Source of the DNA: Thiobaca trueperi
GTDB lineage: Bacteria; Pseudomonadota; Gammaproteobacteria; Chromatiales; Chromatiaceae
Length of the DNA: 64,000 nucleotides
Assembly (NCBI RefSeq): GCF_004342175.1
Contig: NZ_SMAO01000010.1
Coordinates: 1-64,000, forward strand
Direction of reading: 5' to 3'
In this document: piece after piece, positions 53,435 to 62,642 of the stretch
How positions within the stretch are numbered: position 1 is the first letter of the stretch
Layout: each line of letters opens with the position of its first letter
Made by a program: the position numbers and the translations under genes
Notes under the pieces: model-generated
What the model was told of the DNA's origin: nothing
Database searches by the model: none
What the model saw: the letters and a program-made list of their open reading frames with translations, nothing else

Positions 53435-54019
53435 TCATGGTGTGGGGGGGGCAGGCGGCACGCCTTTGGGCAGGCGGGGCGTGCGTCGCGGGACAGGCGC
53501 GGGGGCTGCCGCAGGCGACTCTTTGCTGTAATCGCGCAATATTAGCGCATACTCCTCACCCTGTCGCTCCAGCAGGACGCGGTCTTCCAGGATCTCGCGC
53601 ACCGACCAGCCCTCGAAATCGTCGCCGATTCTGACCCGGCGCAGCTTGGGTTGCGCCGGGTCTTTCACCCAGGCGGAAATGATCGACGGCGTGATCAGGA
53701 CACCGGTCAAGTCCATGGTATCCAGTTGGGCATTGCTCTCGGGAGTGGCTGGCGCCGTCTGTTCTGCGTCCGGTTCCGGCTCGGGTTTGCGGTCGGGCCG
53801 GAAAATGGGACGCTCGATCACGCTTGCGAAGGTCTCCCGTTCAGGTGGTGGCTTGAGTCTGGCCAGTGGATCCGGAGCAGACTCGATCTGCGTGCCGGTC
53901 GCCCCAGCCGACTCGTTGCCGAGCCCGGCCTGAGAGGGCGGTGGCGGCCAGTCTTTCCACAGCAGAACTAAAAATCCAAGCAGCAGCAGGACGGTGAAAG
54001 CGGGCAGGATCCTCGTCAA
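53435..54019 (-). CDS. Type II secretion GspC/GspN-like protein
   Basis: The protein has 194 residues. One N-terminal membrane segment (AFTVLLLLGFLVLLW) is followed by a Pro-rich linker and an HR-type domain (LTGVLITPSIISAWV, then IGDDFEGWSV), as in GspC. The PDZ domain of full GspC is missing and the tail is Pro-rich. It overlaps GspM by ATGA. It likely connects the inner-membrane platform with GspD. Confidence 0.72.
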   Translation of the reverse strand: MTRILPAFTVLLLLGFLVLLWKDWPPPPSQAGLGNESAGATGTQIESAPDPLARLKPPPERETFASVIERPIFRPDRKPEPEPDAEQTAPATPESNAQLDTMDLTGVLITPSIISAWVKDPAQPKLRRVRIGDDFEGWSVREILEDRVLLERQGEEYALILRDYSKESPAAAPAPVPRRTPRLPKGVPPAPPTP

Positions 54020-54612
54020 GTGCCACCCCCGAGGGCAAAGCCAAAGATGTCCAGTCTGACGGTCAGTTCGCCCGTTGGAGATCTCGGCATGCGACGGGGG
54101 CCGCCGGGCAGATCGGGACGCGCTGAGGAACGGATCGACAGCTGCTCCACAAAGAGGAACGGACGCGCCTGCTCGATCTGGTGCAGGACATCGAGCAGGG
54201 TCTCAGTCGAGCCTTGGATCTGGGTTCGCACGCGCACGCGCGGCGGATTCTCGCTCTTTTCTTCCGGCAGCAATTGGGTGCTGACCAGGCTGCCCTTGGC
54301 CGCCGTGACAATCGTCTGGACCTGACTCTGCAACTGAGCGCCAGCGAGCGCCGGGGTTGGTGCACTGAAATAAAATGCCTTGAAGGCATCGTTACTGCGA
54401 ACCTGTTCCAGTTCGGCCTGGAGTCCCGGCAGCGTCTGTAGCAACCGCCGGTAGCGGGCCAGTTGGTCCTCGCCCGTCGCGATCCTCTCGTTGAGTTCGG
54501 CGATCTGGTTGGTCCAGGGGAGCAGGATACCGGCGAGCAAGAGGAGCGGCACCATGACGAGCAGCAGCCAGACCAGGGCGCAGACGATCTTGGGGGGCAG
54601 CTTCAGGGTCAT
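54016..54612 (-). CDS. gspM: Type II secretion GspM-like protein
   Basis: The protein has 198 residues with an N-terminal membrane segment (ALVWLLLVMVPLLLLAGILL), a coiled-coil stretch (NERIATGEDQLARYRRLLQT) and a ferredoxin-like periplasmic domain. This is the GspM/PilO layout. It pairs with GspL in the inner-membrane platform. It overlaps both neighbours by ATGA. Confidence 0.8.
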   Translation of the reverse strand: MTLKLPPKIVCALVWLLLVMVPLLLLAGILLPWTNQIAELNERIATGEDQLARYRRLLQTLPGLQAELEQVRSNDAFKAFYFSAPTPALAGAQLQSQVQTIVTAAKGSLVSTQLLPEEKSENPPRVRVRTQIQGSTETLLDVLHQIEQARPFLFVEQLSIRSSARPDLPGGPRRMPRSPTGELTVRLDIFGFALGGGT

Positions 54613-55706
54613 TGGTCGCTCTGAAGGGTAAAGCTGAAGGAAATATTGAAACGCTCCTTGCCGGTGCGGGCGATCTGGGTCACCGGGGATCTGAACGCCA
54701 CGCCGTCGATTCCGGGTGCCTGTTCCAGAATGGCGATCAGCGCCGTCGCCTGTCCGGATTCGCCACGCAGATCGACCTGACCCTGGTTGTACTCAAGACT
54801 CTGGATCCAGGTGTCGTCGGGCAAGCGGTCGGTCAGCTCGCGCAGCATCTCCAGGATTGGCGGCTGGCTCCATTTCTGCTGCAACACCGCCGTACTCCCC
54901 TGGCGGGCAAGCTCCAGTTCCTGACGCACCTCATCGACCCTGATCGCCTGCGCGCGGACACGCCGCACCTCCGCGTCGAGCGATTGCGCCATCTGGCTTT
55001 TTTGCCACACAGGGGTTGCCATGATCGCCATGCCAAGCAGCAGGGCGACGATCAGCAGCAGTCGGCTGACACTGAACCATGCCTGTCGATGGAGCGGTCG
55101 TTCCGCCAGCGGCAGCAGATTCGCCCGTGGCCAGGCGCCCTGCCAGACGATCCGGTCAATCGGCGAACCGGCTTCCTGCAATCGCCTGATCCAAGCCTCC
55201 ACCTGATCGCGCCGGCACAGCGCCAGATCGAGGGTCAGACGATCAGTCCGCTGAGAACCTTGCAGTTGGTAGTCGAAGACCACGTCCTGCGCCTGAAAGG
55301 GCGATAAACGGTCCAGCTCATAGCGCAGCACCTGCGGCAGATTGCTCCGCACCTGGGCCGGAAAGGAAACCCGCCGCGTCAGGATGGCGGTATCTGGCAG
55401 CATGAGCTCCGTCACATGTCCGGGATCCCTGCTGCGCTCGAACAAAACGCCCGGCAGGGGCGTGATGCCCGCGACATCGAAATCGCCAATGGGTTCGCGT
55501 TCCTGGCCCACCGCAAAAAACAGGTGCGCCGTGGCGCCCTCCGGCTCGACGATCAGACGCCGACGGCGATTCGCCAGCGCCAGACGCGCGAACCGTGGCA
55601 GACAGCCCGCAAAACGCTCGCGGATGTCTTGGGACAGGTCAGCAACGGATGGACTGGTTCGAGAGATGCCTTGGGTCAAGCGATTGAAATGATCGGTGAG
55701 GGCCAT
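54609..55706 (-). CDS. gspL: Type II secretion GspL-like protein
   Basis: The protein has 365 residues. The N-terminal half is an actin-like (PilM-type) cytoplasmic region of reduced similarity. One membrane segment lies near 215-235 (LLLIVALLLGMAIMATPVW), and a PilN-like periplasmic domain follows. It links GspE to GspM in other systems; gspE is not in this window. An AT-rich repeat spacer lies right at its start codon. Confidence 0.8.
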   Translation of the reverse strand: MALTDHFNRLTQGISRTSPSVADLSQDIRERFAGCLPRFARLALANRRRRLIVEPEGATAHLFFAVGQEREPIGDFDVAGITPLPGVLFERSRDPGHVTELMLPDTAILTRRVSFPAQVRSNLPQVLRYELDRLSPFQAQDVVFDYQLQGSQRTDRLTLDLALCRRDQVEAWIRRLQEAGSPIDRIVWQGAWPRANLLPLAERPLHRQAWFSVSRLLLIVALLLGMAIMATPVWQKSQMAQSLDAEVRRVRAQAIRVDEVRQELELARQGSTAVLQQKWSQPPILEMLRELTDRLPDDTWIQSLEYNQGQVDLRGESGQATALIAILEQAPGIDGVAFRSPVTQIARTGKERFNISFSFTLQSDQ

Positions 55707-55726
55707 GGATTTGAAAAATATGAAAT

Positions 55727-55812
55727 TTAAACCGCGTCCCCACCAAGAGGCGTGGATGCTCCAAACGTCAGGTTCACTCGAAACCCGGCATCCCGCTCTG
55801 GACGCAGTTTAG
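55727..55812. repeat. Dispersed ~85-bp repeat, subfamily C, inside the gsp operon
   Basis: TTAAACCGCGTCCCCACC...TCTGGACGCAGTTTA matches the unit at 15761 in reverse. A spacer-like AT stretch precedes it (about 55708-55726), so this is a composite that lost unit B. It lies between gspK and gspL. Confidence 0.85.
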
Positions 55813-55874
55813 GTTGACAGGATTTTTCTCAGTGTCAATCGATCAGTCAATCACTCGCCACCCTCAGCGTCCGG

Positions 55875-56810
55875 TCAACCATCGTTCACTTCTGGATCCG
55901 CTGATTGCTCAGGCCCAAGCCCGAAACGTCGCCAGCGAACCAGATAAGGCGGCTGTTGGCCGGACATTACTTCTACCACAGCCTCCATGCGACGCCCCTG
56001 TCGGCCAGAGGATCCTTCCCTGACCAGGATCCGATAGAGCGGACCGCCACGGTCAAGTGTGCGTGGTCCGGTGCTGCCGGGAACCGTCGTCTGATCCCGT
56101 TCGGCAACCTGCTCCCGGGCCGCTTCGAGCGAGATCCCCTGCGTCGCCGCCAGCACCGCTGGCGAGGCGAATTTCTCCGCCAGCGCTTCGCCCTCGCCCT
56201 CAACCGTCACCTCGGGCGCCAGTCGCCGATAGATGTCCGGGGTCATGCCGAGTACCTGTCGCAGCTCCTCGACCGCGACAAAGGGCTCATCCTTGGCGCC
56301 GAAAGCAAGTCCGGCCTGTTTATAGTCGCCGTCTTCGGCGCCATTGAGACGCGCCAGATCGTCCTCGTCGCGCCAGTCGGTAATGGCTGACGCCAGCGCG
56401 TTCGCCTCATCTTCCGGCACATCGAGCGCGCGCAGCAAGGATTCGAGCAATTCGGGTTCGGCCTGATTCAGATTGATGCGCGACATTTCGTTGAACACCG
56501 AGATTCTCAGGTCGGTTCCGGCGAACCACCAGGAGTGCGGTGCACCATTCGGCAGCCAGATTGCCGTCCCTGTTTCCGCTGTGGTCGCCTCGGCATCGGT
56601 TTCCGAAGGCTGCGTCATGAAATTCAGGGCGGCATAGGCGAGGGCGGCGTCGGCCAGGAGACGGAAACGAACCGTCTCGACATGATTGTCGGTCAGGGCC
56701 ACCTCGGTACGCTGGGCGGCGGTCAGGCCGACCGCCATGACCGTGAGCAGGGTGAGCACCCACATGACCAGCATCAGTGCGATGCCTCGCTGGCGTACCG
56801 ATGGTGACAT
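55875..56810 (-). CDS. gspK: Type II secretion minor pseudopilin GspK
   Basis: The protein has 312 residues. The prepilin site is near the N-terminus (RQRG-IALMLVMWVLTLLTVMAV) with a hydrophobic helix; GspK lacks the Glu5 of other pseudopilins, as here. The large alpha-helical domain typical of GspK follows (about 100-250, LNQAEPELLESLLRAL). ATG 56810 overlaps the gspJ stop, as in other couplings in this operon. It caps the pseudopilus with GspI and GspJ. Confidence 0.9.
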   Translation of the reverse strand: MSPSVRQRGIALMLVMWVLTLLTVMAVGLTAAQRTEVALTDNHVETVRFRLLADAALAYAALNFMTQPSETDAEATTAETGTAIWLPNGAPHSWWFAGTDLRISVFNEMSRINLNQAEPELLESLLRALDVPEDEANALASAITDWRDEDDLARLNGAEDGDYKQAGLAFGAKDEPFVAVEELRQVLGMTPDIYRRLAPEVTVEGEGEALAEKFASPAVLAATQGISLEAAREQVAERDQTTVPGSTGPRTLDRGGPLYRILVREGSSGRQGRRMEAVVEVMSGQQPPYLVRWRRFGLGPEQSADPEVNDG

Positions 56811-57508
56811 CAGAATTGCTGCGCTGGCAGGGTGATGAAGAGATCGGGCCATGATTGCGAGGCGGTCGTCAGACGGATGTGCAGGAGTGTGGGCAGGGTG
56901 GATTGAGCGAGCCATTCGTTATGCCAGCCGGGCTCGGTTTCGCCGTCGGGGGTGCCATAGTAGGCGACGCTAAAGGCGTCCACTTCAGCCAGCAGCAGGG
57001 TTCGCCCAAAGGCACCGCCCGCCCGGTCCAGATCGGATGGATAGTCATCAAGCGTGTTGCCGCCGTCCTTCTCCAATGGCTCCCAGGGCGGAAAGTCGTC
57101 GCCTCCGGCCAGCACCTCGGGGTGCAGCAGCCAACGGCTCAGCACCAGTGCCTGACTCGCGCCCCGGCGTTCGAGCGTCAGACGCAGGACGTAGAGCCCG
57201 GAGAGGCCGACATGTTCGGAGAGCGGCGCCGCGAATTCGAGTGCCGTATCGCTGCCGCCAAAGACCATGACCGATTCGGCCTGGACCATGACATTGAGGT
57301 TGCGGGCCTGACTCAGCGCGCGCGCCAGAAAGCCATGCGCCAGACGCAGTTCGTCGGTCTGGCCGCTGACCTTCTCCACCGCCTCCCAGGCGCGCGAACC
57401 GAGGCGCAGCCCCGAAAACAGCAGCAGCGTGATCAGACCGATCATGGCCAGTGCGATCAGAAGTTCGACCAGGGTAAAACCTTGCGGCCGCTGCGTTGGG
57501 GCTTTCAT
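56810..57508 (-). CDS. gspJ: Type II secretion minor pseudopilin GspJ
   Basis: The protein has 232 residues. The prepilin peptidase site is QG-FTLVELLIALAMIGLI with the conserved Glu5. A beta-rich globular domain follows. It is part of the pseudopilus tip complex with GspI and GspK. It lies between gspI and gspK. Confidence 0.9.
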   Translation of the reverse strand: MKAPTQRPQGFTLVELLIALAMIGLITLLLFSGLRLGSRAWEAVEKVSGQTDELRLAHGFLARALSQARNLNVMVQAESVMVFGGSDTALEFAAPLSEHVGLSGLYVLRLTLERRGASQALVLSRWLLHPEVLAGGDDFPPWEPLEKDGGNTLDDYPSDLDRAGGAFGRTLLLAEVDAFSVAYYGTPDGETEPGWHNEWLAQSTLPTLLHIRLTTASQSWPDLFITLPAQQF

Positions 57509-57522
57509 CTCTGTTCCATGTT

Positions 57523-57915
57523 TCAGGGATTCTCGCCCAGACGCAGGGTCGAAAGCGTCAGCCGCCGCACCTTCCCGAGATCGCGCCAGAGCACACTGCC
57601 ATGGATGACATAGGCCGTGGCGGGCGGTTCGGTCACGGCGTCCTCGCTGAGTTCGACCGGCATGATGCTCAGTTCCCAGTCGAAACCGTTCTCCGGGTCG
57701 CCCACAACCGAACCGGCTTCCAGGGGAATCGCATGACCGACGGCGGCGAGTTTCGATTCAATGAGCGAGGCCGCCTGGCTGTATTGAGATGAGAGGATGG
57801 TTGTCTGGGTCGCCCGCGCAAAGATGTTCATCAGCACGCCGAGCGACAGGGCGAGGATGGCAAAGGCCACCAGCACTTCGAGCAGCGAAAAACCCTCTTG
57901 CCGATGGGTGCTCAT
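57523..57915 (-). CDS. gspI: Type II secretion minor pseudopilin GspI
   Basis: The protein has 130 residues with the prepilin site EG-FSLLEVLVAFAILALSLG. The length and gene place fit GspI. Its ATG overlaps the end of gspH by 4 bases. Confidence 0.9.
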   Translation of the reverse strand: MSTHRQEGFSLLEVLVAFAILALSLGVLMNIFARATQTTILSSQYSQAASLIESKLAAVGHAIPLEAGSVVGDPENGFDWELSIMPVELSEDAVTEPPATAYVIHGSVLWRDLGKVRRLTLSTLRLGENP

Positions 57916-58388
57916 GGACCCTCCCAGGTCGCCAGATCGATGCGCCCGGTGAGCCAGATCACACCGATCTGAAAACCGTGATCGCCGTTCGCCAGCAGGA
58001 TTCGTCCGCCCGTTGAACTGCCATCGGGGAAAAAGCGGATGACACCGCGCTGATCGTCCAGCATCTCGCGGCTGGCCGCATCCAACTGGACCGTCAGACG
58101 CTTGGGCAGCTTGAGACTGCGATAGCCGCGAAGATCCAGACGGTGCGCGTCGAGATCGACCAGCAGTTCGGTTTCAGCGCCCTGGCGAATGGCCGATTCC
58201 CTGGCCAGACGCAGGATCGCCGCCGTCTGGCGCGCGGCGGACTTCATTTCGAGTCCTGGAAAAGAGGCTGAAAACAGCGAGGGAACCGCCGTCATCATCA
58301 GCGCCGCGATGGCCATCACCACCAGCAGTTCGACCAGAGTGAAGCCGTGCTGCCCGGACACAGGGAGCAATCTTGGAACAGAGAACAC
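57912..58388 (-). CDS. gspH: Type II secretion minor pseudopilin GspH
   Basis: The protein has 158 residues with the prepilin site HG-FTLVELLVVMAIAALM. The GspH/FimT-type beta domain follows. It starts behind a 180-base repeat block that separates it from gspG. Confidence 0.88.
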   Translation of the reverse strand: MFSVPRLLPVSGQHGFTLVELLVVMAIAALMMTAVPSLFSASFPGLEMKSAARQTAAILRLARESAIRQGAETELLVDLDAHRLDLRGYRSLKLPKRLTVQLDAASREMLDDQRGVIRFFPDGSSTGGRILLANGDHGFQIGVIWLTGRIDLATWEGP

Positions 58389-58389
58389 G

Positions 58390-58572
58390 TCAAGCGCTTT
58401 CCTGGAAAGTGTCTACCCGCCTGACAGACCGTCAATGGACAGGATTAACAGGATGATTCAGGATAAACAAGATTGAAAACAGGTTGTTGAAAAATCCTGT
58501 CCATCCTGGAAAATCCTGTTAATCCTGTCCATTTGAGGCGCGTATCAGGGATGGATTTTCAGGAAATCACCT
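58390..58572. repeat. Repeat block with CAGGATTAACAGGAT inverted repeats
   Basis: AATGGACAGGATTAACAGGAT (58434-58454) is repeated in inverted form at 58513-58533. The block closes with TTTTCAGGAAATCACC, the end motif also seen at 24947. It lies between gspH and gspG inside the operon. Confidence 0.7.
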
Positions 58573-58990
58573 AATCCCAACTGCGGATATCAGCGTTCTC
58601 GCCCTCGCCGCCTTCGCGATTGTCGGCGCCGAGCGACCAGATGTCGAAGGCGCCATGCTCGCCGGGGAAGCGGTACTGATACTCGAAGCCCCAGGGATCT
58701 TTCGGCACCTCGTCCTTTTTCAGATAGGGTCCGTTCCAATTCGGCGCATCGCCCGGCTTCTCGACCAGCGCTTTGATGTCGCTCGGATAGCGACCGATTT
58801 CCAGGCGGTACATATCGAGCGTGGCCGACAGATCGCTGATCTGGAGATGGGCCGTCTTGCTCTTGGAACTGCCCAGAAATTTCATCACCTGTGGGCCGAC
58901 CAGTCCGGCCAGCAGACCCAGAATGGCAAGCACGACCAGCAATTCGACGAGCGTGAAACCACGTCCGCGTCTGGAATGTATTGAACGCAT
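58571..58990 (-). CDS. gspG: Type II secretion major pseudopilin GspG
   Basis: The protein has 139 residues. The prepilin site is RG-FTLVELLVVLAILGLL. The C-terminal calcium-binding loop is present (DPWGFEYQYRFPGEHGAFDI). GspG builds the pseudopilus. The ATG at 58990 has GAGG 8 bases upstream; a longer in-frame start is unlikely. Confidence 0.95.
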   Translation of the reverse strand: MRSIHSRRGRGFTLVELLVVLAILGLLAGLVGPQVMKFLGSSKSKTAHLQISDLSATLDMYRLEIGRYPSDIKALVEKPGDAPNWNGPYLKKDEVPKDPWGFEYQYRFPGEHGAFDIWSLGADNREGGEGENADIRSWD

Positions 58991-59077
58991 CGGGATACCT
59001 CGGATTCCTAAAAATTCAATGATGAAAGCCGCGCGCATTGTATGGCGCAACGGGTTTGATGACCAAGGACGATCCGC

Positions 59078-59272
59078 TTAAACCGCGCCCAGCACGGTAT
59101 GCGATCTTTGTGGGTCAGATCGGCCCTGGCAGACTCAAGGATTATCGGAGCTGGCGCGGTTTAAGGTATTAAAAAATATAAAATTTTAAACCGCGTCGCC
59201 ACTGATGTCGCTGACTTCCCCAGAGCTAAACACAAATTGAAAATTACGCATATCGCACTGGACGCGGTTTAG
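59078..59272. repeat. Composite dispersed repeat: unit B, spacer, unit A
   Basis: Unit B spans 59078-59163, an AT-rich spacer 59164-59185 and unit A 59186-59272. It fills most of the gap between gspG and gspF and provides the gspF stop codon. Confidence 0.9.
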
Positions 59273-60477
59273 AAGACCAAATCATTGGCCCCGAGAATCG
59301 CCATCAGGATGGAAATGATGATGCCGGCTACGACCACGCCCAGACCGACGATCAGCGCCGGCTCCAGCAGTGTCAGCATACTCTGCACGCTCGTCCGGGT
59401 TTCGCGGTCATAGATGCTGGCGACCTTGGCCAGCATGGCGTCCAGACTGCCCGATTCCTCGCCGACGCGGATCATCTGCAACGCCAGATCCGGTAGCGCC
59501 TGCAGGCGCACCAGCGGTCCGGCCAGCCCCCGACCGTGCTTGAGATCGTCGCCTGCCTCGTTGAGCAGGCCGAAAATCTTGCGGTTCGACACCACTTCCT
59601 TCGCCAGGTTCAGCGCATTGAGCAGGGGCAGACCGTTTTTCAGCAGGGTCGAGAGCGTATGACAGAGCCGCGCCGTTTCCATCTTCCAGATGAGATCGCC
59701 GAACAGCGGCAGATCGAGCACGCGATGATCCACGCGCTCGCGCACCTGCGGATTCTGCATCCAGCGTTCCAGGATCACCGCAATCAGTGCCACCACGCAC
59801 AGCATGGCCCACCAGTAGTTGCGAAAGAGATCGCCCGCCGCGACCACGATCTGCGTCGGCACCGGCAGCGCCGCGCCCATGTCGTCAAAGAGGACGGTGA
59901 ACTGAGGCACCACGAAGACCAGCAGCATGATCACCGAGAGCCCGGCGACAAAGAGCAGGATGGACGGATAGACCAGCGCCGAAATGACCGTCTGGCGCAG
60001 CTCGGCGACCCGCTCCAGATAATCCGCCAGCCGATTGAGCACCTGATCCAGCGCGCCGCTCGCCTCACCGGCGCGCACCATATTGATATAGAGCCGCGCA
60101 AACTGGCCGTCCTGGCCCTCCAGCGCACTCGAAAAGGTCGCGCCGCCCCGCACCCGTTCCTGCAAATCGGACAGCACCCGCACCAGATGCTCCTCTGCGG
60201 TCAGATCCACCAGGATCTGCAACGAGCGGTCGAGCGTCATGCCGGCCTCCAGCAGCGTCGCCAGCTCGCGGGTCAGGATGCCGATCTCTTTCTGGCTCAA
60301 CCGCCGTCGCCGCACCCGCCCCAGCTTGGAGCGCAGACTTTTGGTGGTGCGGGTCTCGATGGGGATCAGACCCTCGCCCTGAAGCTGGCGAATCACCGCC
60401 GCCTCGTCCGCCGCCTCGATCTCGCCTTCGACCGACTCGCCATCGAACTTCACGGCCTTATAAAAAAACTTCGGCAT
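59269..60477 (-). CDS. gspF: Type II secretion inner-membrane protein GspF
   Basis: The protein has 402 residues, normal for GspF. It starts MPKFFYKAVKFDGESVEG and has two T2SSF domains with three membrane segments, the last at the C-terminus (VGLGVVVAGIIISILMAIL). It is the platform protein of the pseudopilus. Its ATG overlaps the msrA stop by one base. It is first in the gsp operon here; gspE, the usual neighbour, is absent. Confidence 0.95.
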   Translation of the reverse strand: MPKFFYKAVKFDGESVEGEIEAADEAAVIRQLQGEGLIPIETRTTKSLRSKLGRVRRRRLSQKEIGILTRELATLLEAGMTLDRSLQILVDLTAEEHLVRVLSDLQERVRGGATFSSALEGQDGQFARLYINMVRAGEASGALDQVLNRLADYLERVAELRQTVISALVYPSILLFVAGLSVIMLLVFVVPQFTVLFDDMGAALPVPTQIVVAAGDLFRNYWWAMLCVVALIAVILERWMQNPQVRERVDHRVLDLPLFGDLIWKMETARLCHTLSTLLKNGLPLLNALNLAKEVVSNRKIFGLLNEAGDDLKHGRGLAGPLVRLQALPDLALQMIRVGEESGSLDAMLAKVASIYDRETRTSVQSMLTLLEPALIVGLGVVVAGIIISILMAILGANDLVF

Positions 60478-61022
60478 CAGGACATCCCGCTCAACAACAG
60501 TTCCTGATGCCGGGCCCGCAGTTTGGCGAGCTTGGGCGAGATGACGGCCTGACAGTATCCCTGTTCCGGATGACGGCGATAATAATTCTGATGCTCGTCC
60601 TCGGCCGGATAGAAGGTTGGCGCGGGCAGGATCCGGGTCACGATGGGAGCGGGCCAGATCCGGGCGGCTGTCAGGTCGGCGATGGTCCGCTCGGCAGTTT
60701 CGCACTGAGCAGCTGAGTGATAAAAGATCACGGATCGATACTGGTCGCCGACATCGGCGCCCTGACGATTGTGGGTCGTCGGGTCATGGATGGTGAAAAA
60801 AATCTCCAGAAGTCTGCCGAAGTCGAGCAGATCCTGATCGAATGTGATCTGCACCACTTCAGCATGTCCGGTCCTGCCGTTGCAGACATCGCGATAGCTT
60901 GGATGCTCGCGGTTCCCGCCGGCATATCCCGAAACAACCGACTCGACGCCTTTGATGACCTGAAAGGCGGCCTCCAGACACCAGAAGCAGCCGCCGCCAA
61001 GCGTTGTGATTTCAATCGTCAT
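60477..61022 (-). CDS. msrA: Peptide-methionine (S)-S-oxide reductase
   Basis: The protein has 181 residues with the catalytic GGGCFWC motif at the N-terminus and the conserved GYAGG and QYRS segments. It repairs methionine-S-sulfoxide in proteins. ATG 61022 has GGGGA 7 bases upstream. It is co-oriented with gspF, so some read-through into the secretion operon is likely. Confidence 0.96.
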   Translation of the reverse strand: MTIEITTLGGGCFWCLEAAFQVIKGVESVVSGYAGGNREHPSYRDVCNGRTGHAEVVQITFDQDLLDFGRLLEIFFTIHDPTTHNRQGADVGDQYRSVIFYHSAAQCETAERTIADLTAARIWPAPIVTRILPAPTFYPAEDEHQNYYRRHPEQGYCQAVISPKLAKLRARHQELLLSGMS

Positions 61023-61073
61023 CGGCACATCCCCGTCAAGGTGAATGATTGCATGATGCCCGGCGGTTCAGGC

Positions 61074-62585
61074 TCAACGTACTCCGGCGACCGGCCGCAT
61101 TTCCCGGTCGCAGACACCACCGACCTCGACCGTTTTGACCGCACCGGCATCGCGGCAGGATTCGCCTCGGTCAGACAGCCGGCAGGTGATCCCCAGCGGT
61201 TTGCCTTCGCTCAGCCAGTTCGGAACCTTGCGATAGCGTCCGGCCTCACCCGCGCGGCAGCCGCTGGGAATGCCATAGGCCGGACAGGCACCCGCCCCGC
61301 GCAGCGAGACCTTGCGCGCATCGACCAGAAAACCGGGGTAGTTGTCCTCGATCCGCACCACATCCCGCTCCGGGGTTTCGTCGAAGCGGAATTCCTCAAA
61401 GGTATAGCCCTCGTCGCGCTTATCGCCGACCTCAATGCGGGTGTTGGCGATCAGGGCGAAGTCGTCCCCCTTCTTTGCCACCGCGCCGGTCATGTATTCC
61501 ACGCGCGGATGGTTGGGGAAACACTTGCCCATCGCCGGCGCGTGATAGTAGTGACGCATCATTTTGAGATCGCTCAGGCTGTTGTCGGGAAAGACCCTGA
61601 GCAGATCGTCATCCGTGCCGAACAGGATGCGCTCGACATCGGGCAGGCTCTGGGCATACATGGCCTGGAGCTTGGTGTAGCGCTCGTTGCCGGCGAGATC
61701 GGGGCGCAGAAAACAGGAGGTGAGCCCCGAGATCTGAGTCAGATATTCGTCCCAGATGTTGTATTGCGTGACCGATGACGAGGCGCCCTGGAAATCGCCG
61801 GGGAAGCCGCAGCCCTGTTTGCTCTGGCATTGACCGACCGCGCGGTTGCGGATGGAGAGCGCGATGATGTTGCGCTCGCAGGCGCCGTAGGCATTGCAGC
61901 CGCGTCCCAGATGGCCCTCGTAGATGGCCGTGCGCATGACGTAATCCAGATGTTTGGCGCGGGCGAGCGTGGTCGGCGAGCCCAGTTTCCCGTTGTCACG
62001 GATGAAATCGTCCCAGGCGCGCTTGAGCGCAGTGCGGCGCTGGGTCAGACGGGCATTGGCTCCATCGCAGTCGCTGGAGGCATGGAAGGCGCGCACGATG
62101 CGGTCCAGTTCACTCACGCCAGCCTCGGCGCGTCCGCTGCCTGCGCGCGGCGGATCGAATGAAGGCGCCTTCTCCAGCGCATAGAGATTGCGCACGCTGA
62201 TGACATGACGCACCCTGGACGGGCAGTGATGATTCTCGACCTTGAGATCCTTGCGCGCGGCAACGGCGCGCTTGAAAACATCAGTCGATGCGCGGGTCGC
62301 CTGACGCGGATCGACCACGACCTCGAAGCCGACATAGGGCGTGCCGTCCTGGTCTGTCAGCGGCCTGCCGTCGCGCAGCGGCAGACAGGGAATGAGCGAT
62401 GTCCCCTGGACCAGGGTGCCCGCGCGCGTCCCGCTCCCGGAGCCGCCGACACTGTCGGCGGTGTAATAGGGCACCTCGAACGGGCCATTGAAGCCATAGA
62501 CCGTCATCACCGGCGTGGCGGGGATCGCCGCCTGGACATTGGCGGCGGCGAAGAAGAGCGCGATGGCGCCCAGAGCTTTGCGCAT
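61074..62585 (-). CDS. Secreted Cys-rich hypothetical protein
   Basis: The protein has 503 residues with a clear signal peptide (MRKALGAIALFFAAANVQA). I do not recognise the family. The mature part has many cysteines, often in pairs (CNAYGAC, CQSKQGC, CRAGEAG), so disulfides are likely. No membrane segment follows. AGGAG lies upstream of the ATG at 62585. It could be an envelope protein or a substrate of the nearby type II system; that is speculation. Confidence 0.68.
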   Translation of the reverse strand: MRKALGAIALFFAAANVQAAIPATPVMTVYGFNGPFEVPYYTADSVGGSGSGTRAGTLVQGTSLIPCLPLRDGRPLTDQDGTPYVGFEVVVDPRQATRASTDVFKRAVAARKDLKVENHHCPSRVRHVISVRNLYALEKAPSFDPPRAGSGRAEAGVSELDRIVRAFHASSDCDGANARLTQRRTALKRAWDDFIRDNGKLGSPTTLARAKHLDYVMRTAIYEGHLGRGCNAYGACERNIIALSIRNRAVGQCQSKQGCGFPGDFQGASSSVTQYNIWDEYLTQISGLTSCFLRPDLAGNERYTKLQAMYAQSLPDVERILFGTDDDLLRVFPDNSLSDLKMMRHYYHAPAMGKCFPNHPRVEYMTGAVAKKGDDFALIANTRIEVGDKRDEGYTFEEFRFDETPERDVVRIEDNYPGFLVDARKVSLRGAGACPAYGIPSGCRAGEAGRYRKVPNWLSEGKPLGITCRLSDRGESCRDAGAVKTVEVGGVCDREMRPVAGVR

Positions 62586-62642
62586 CAGTGAGTCTCCTGA
62601 TCGATTGAGATGTGGGTGAGCGCCAGTCACGCAGGCTTGCAT

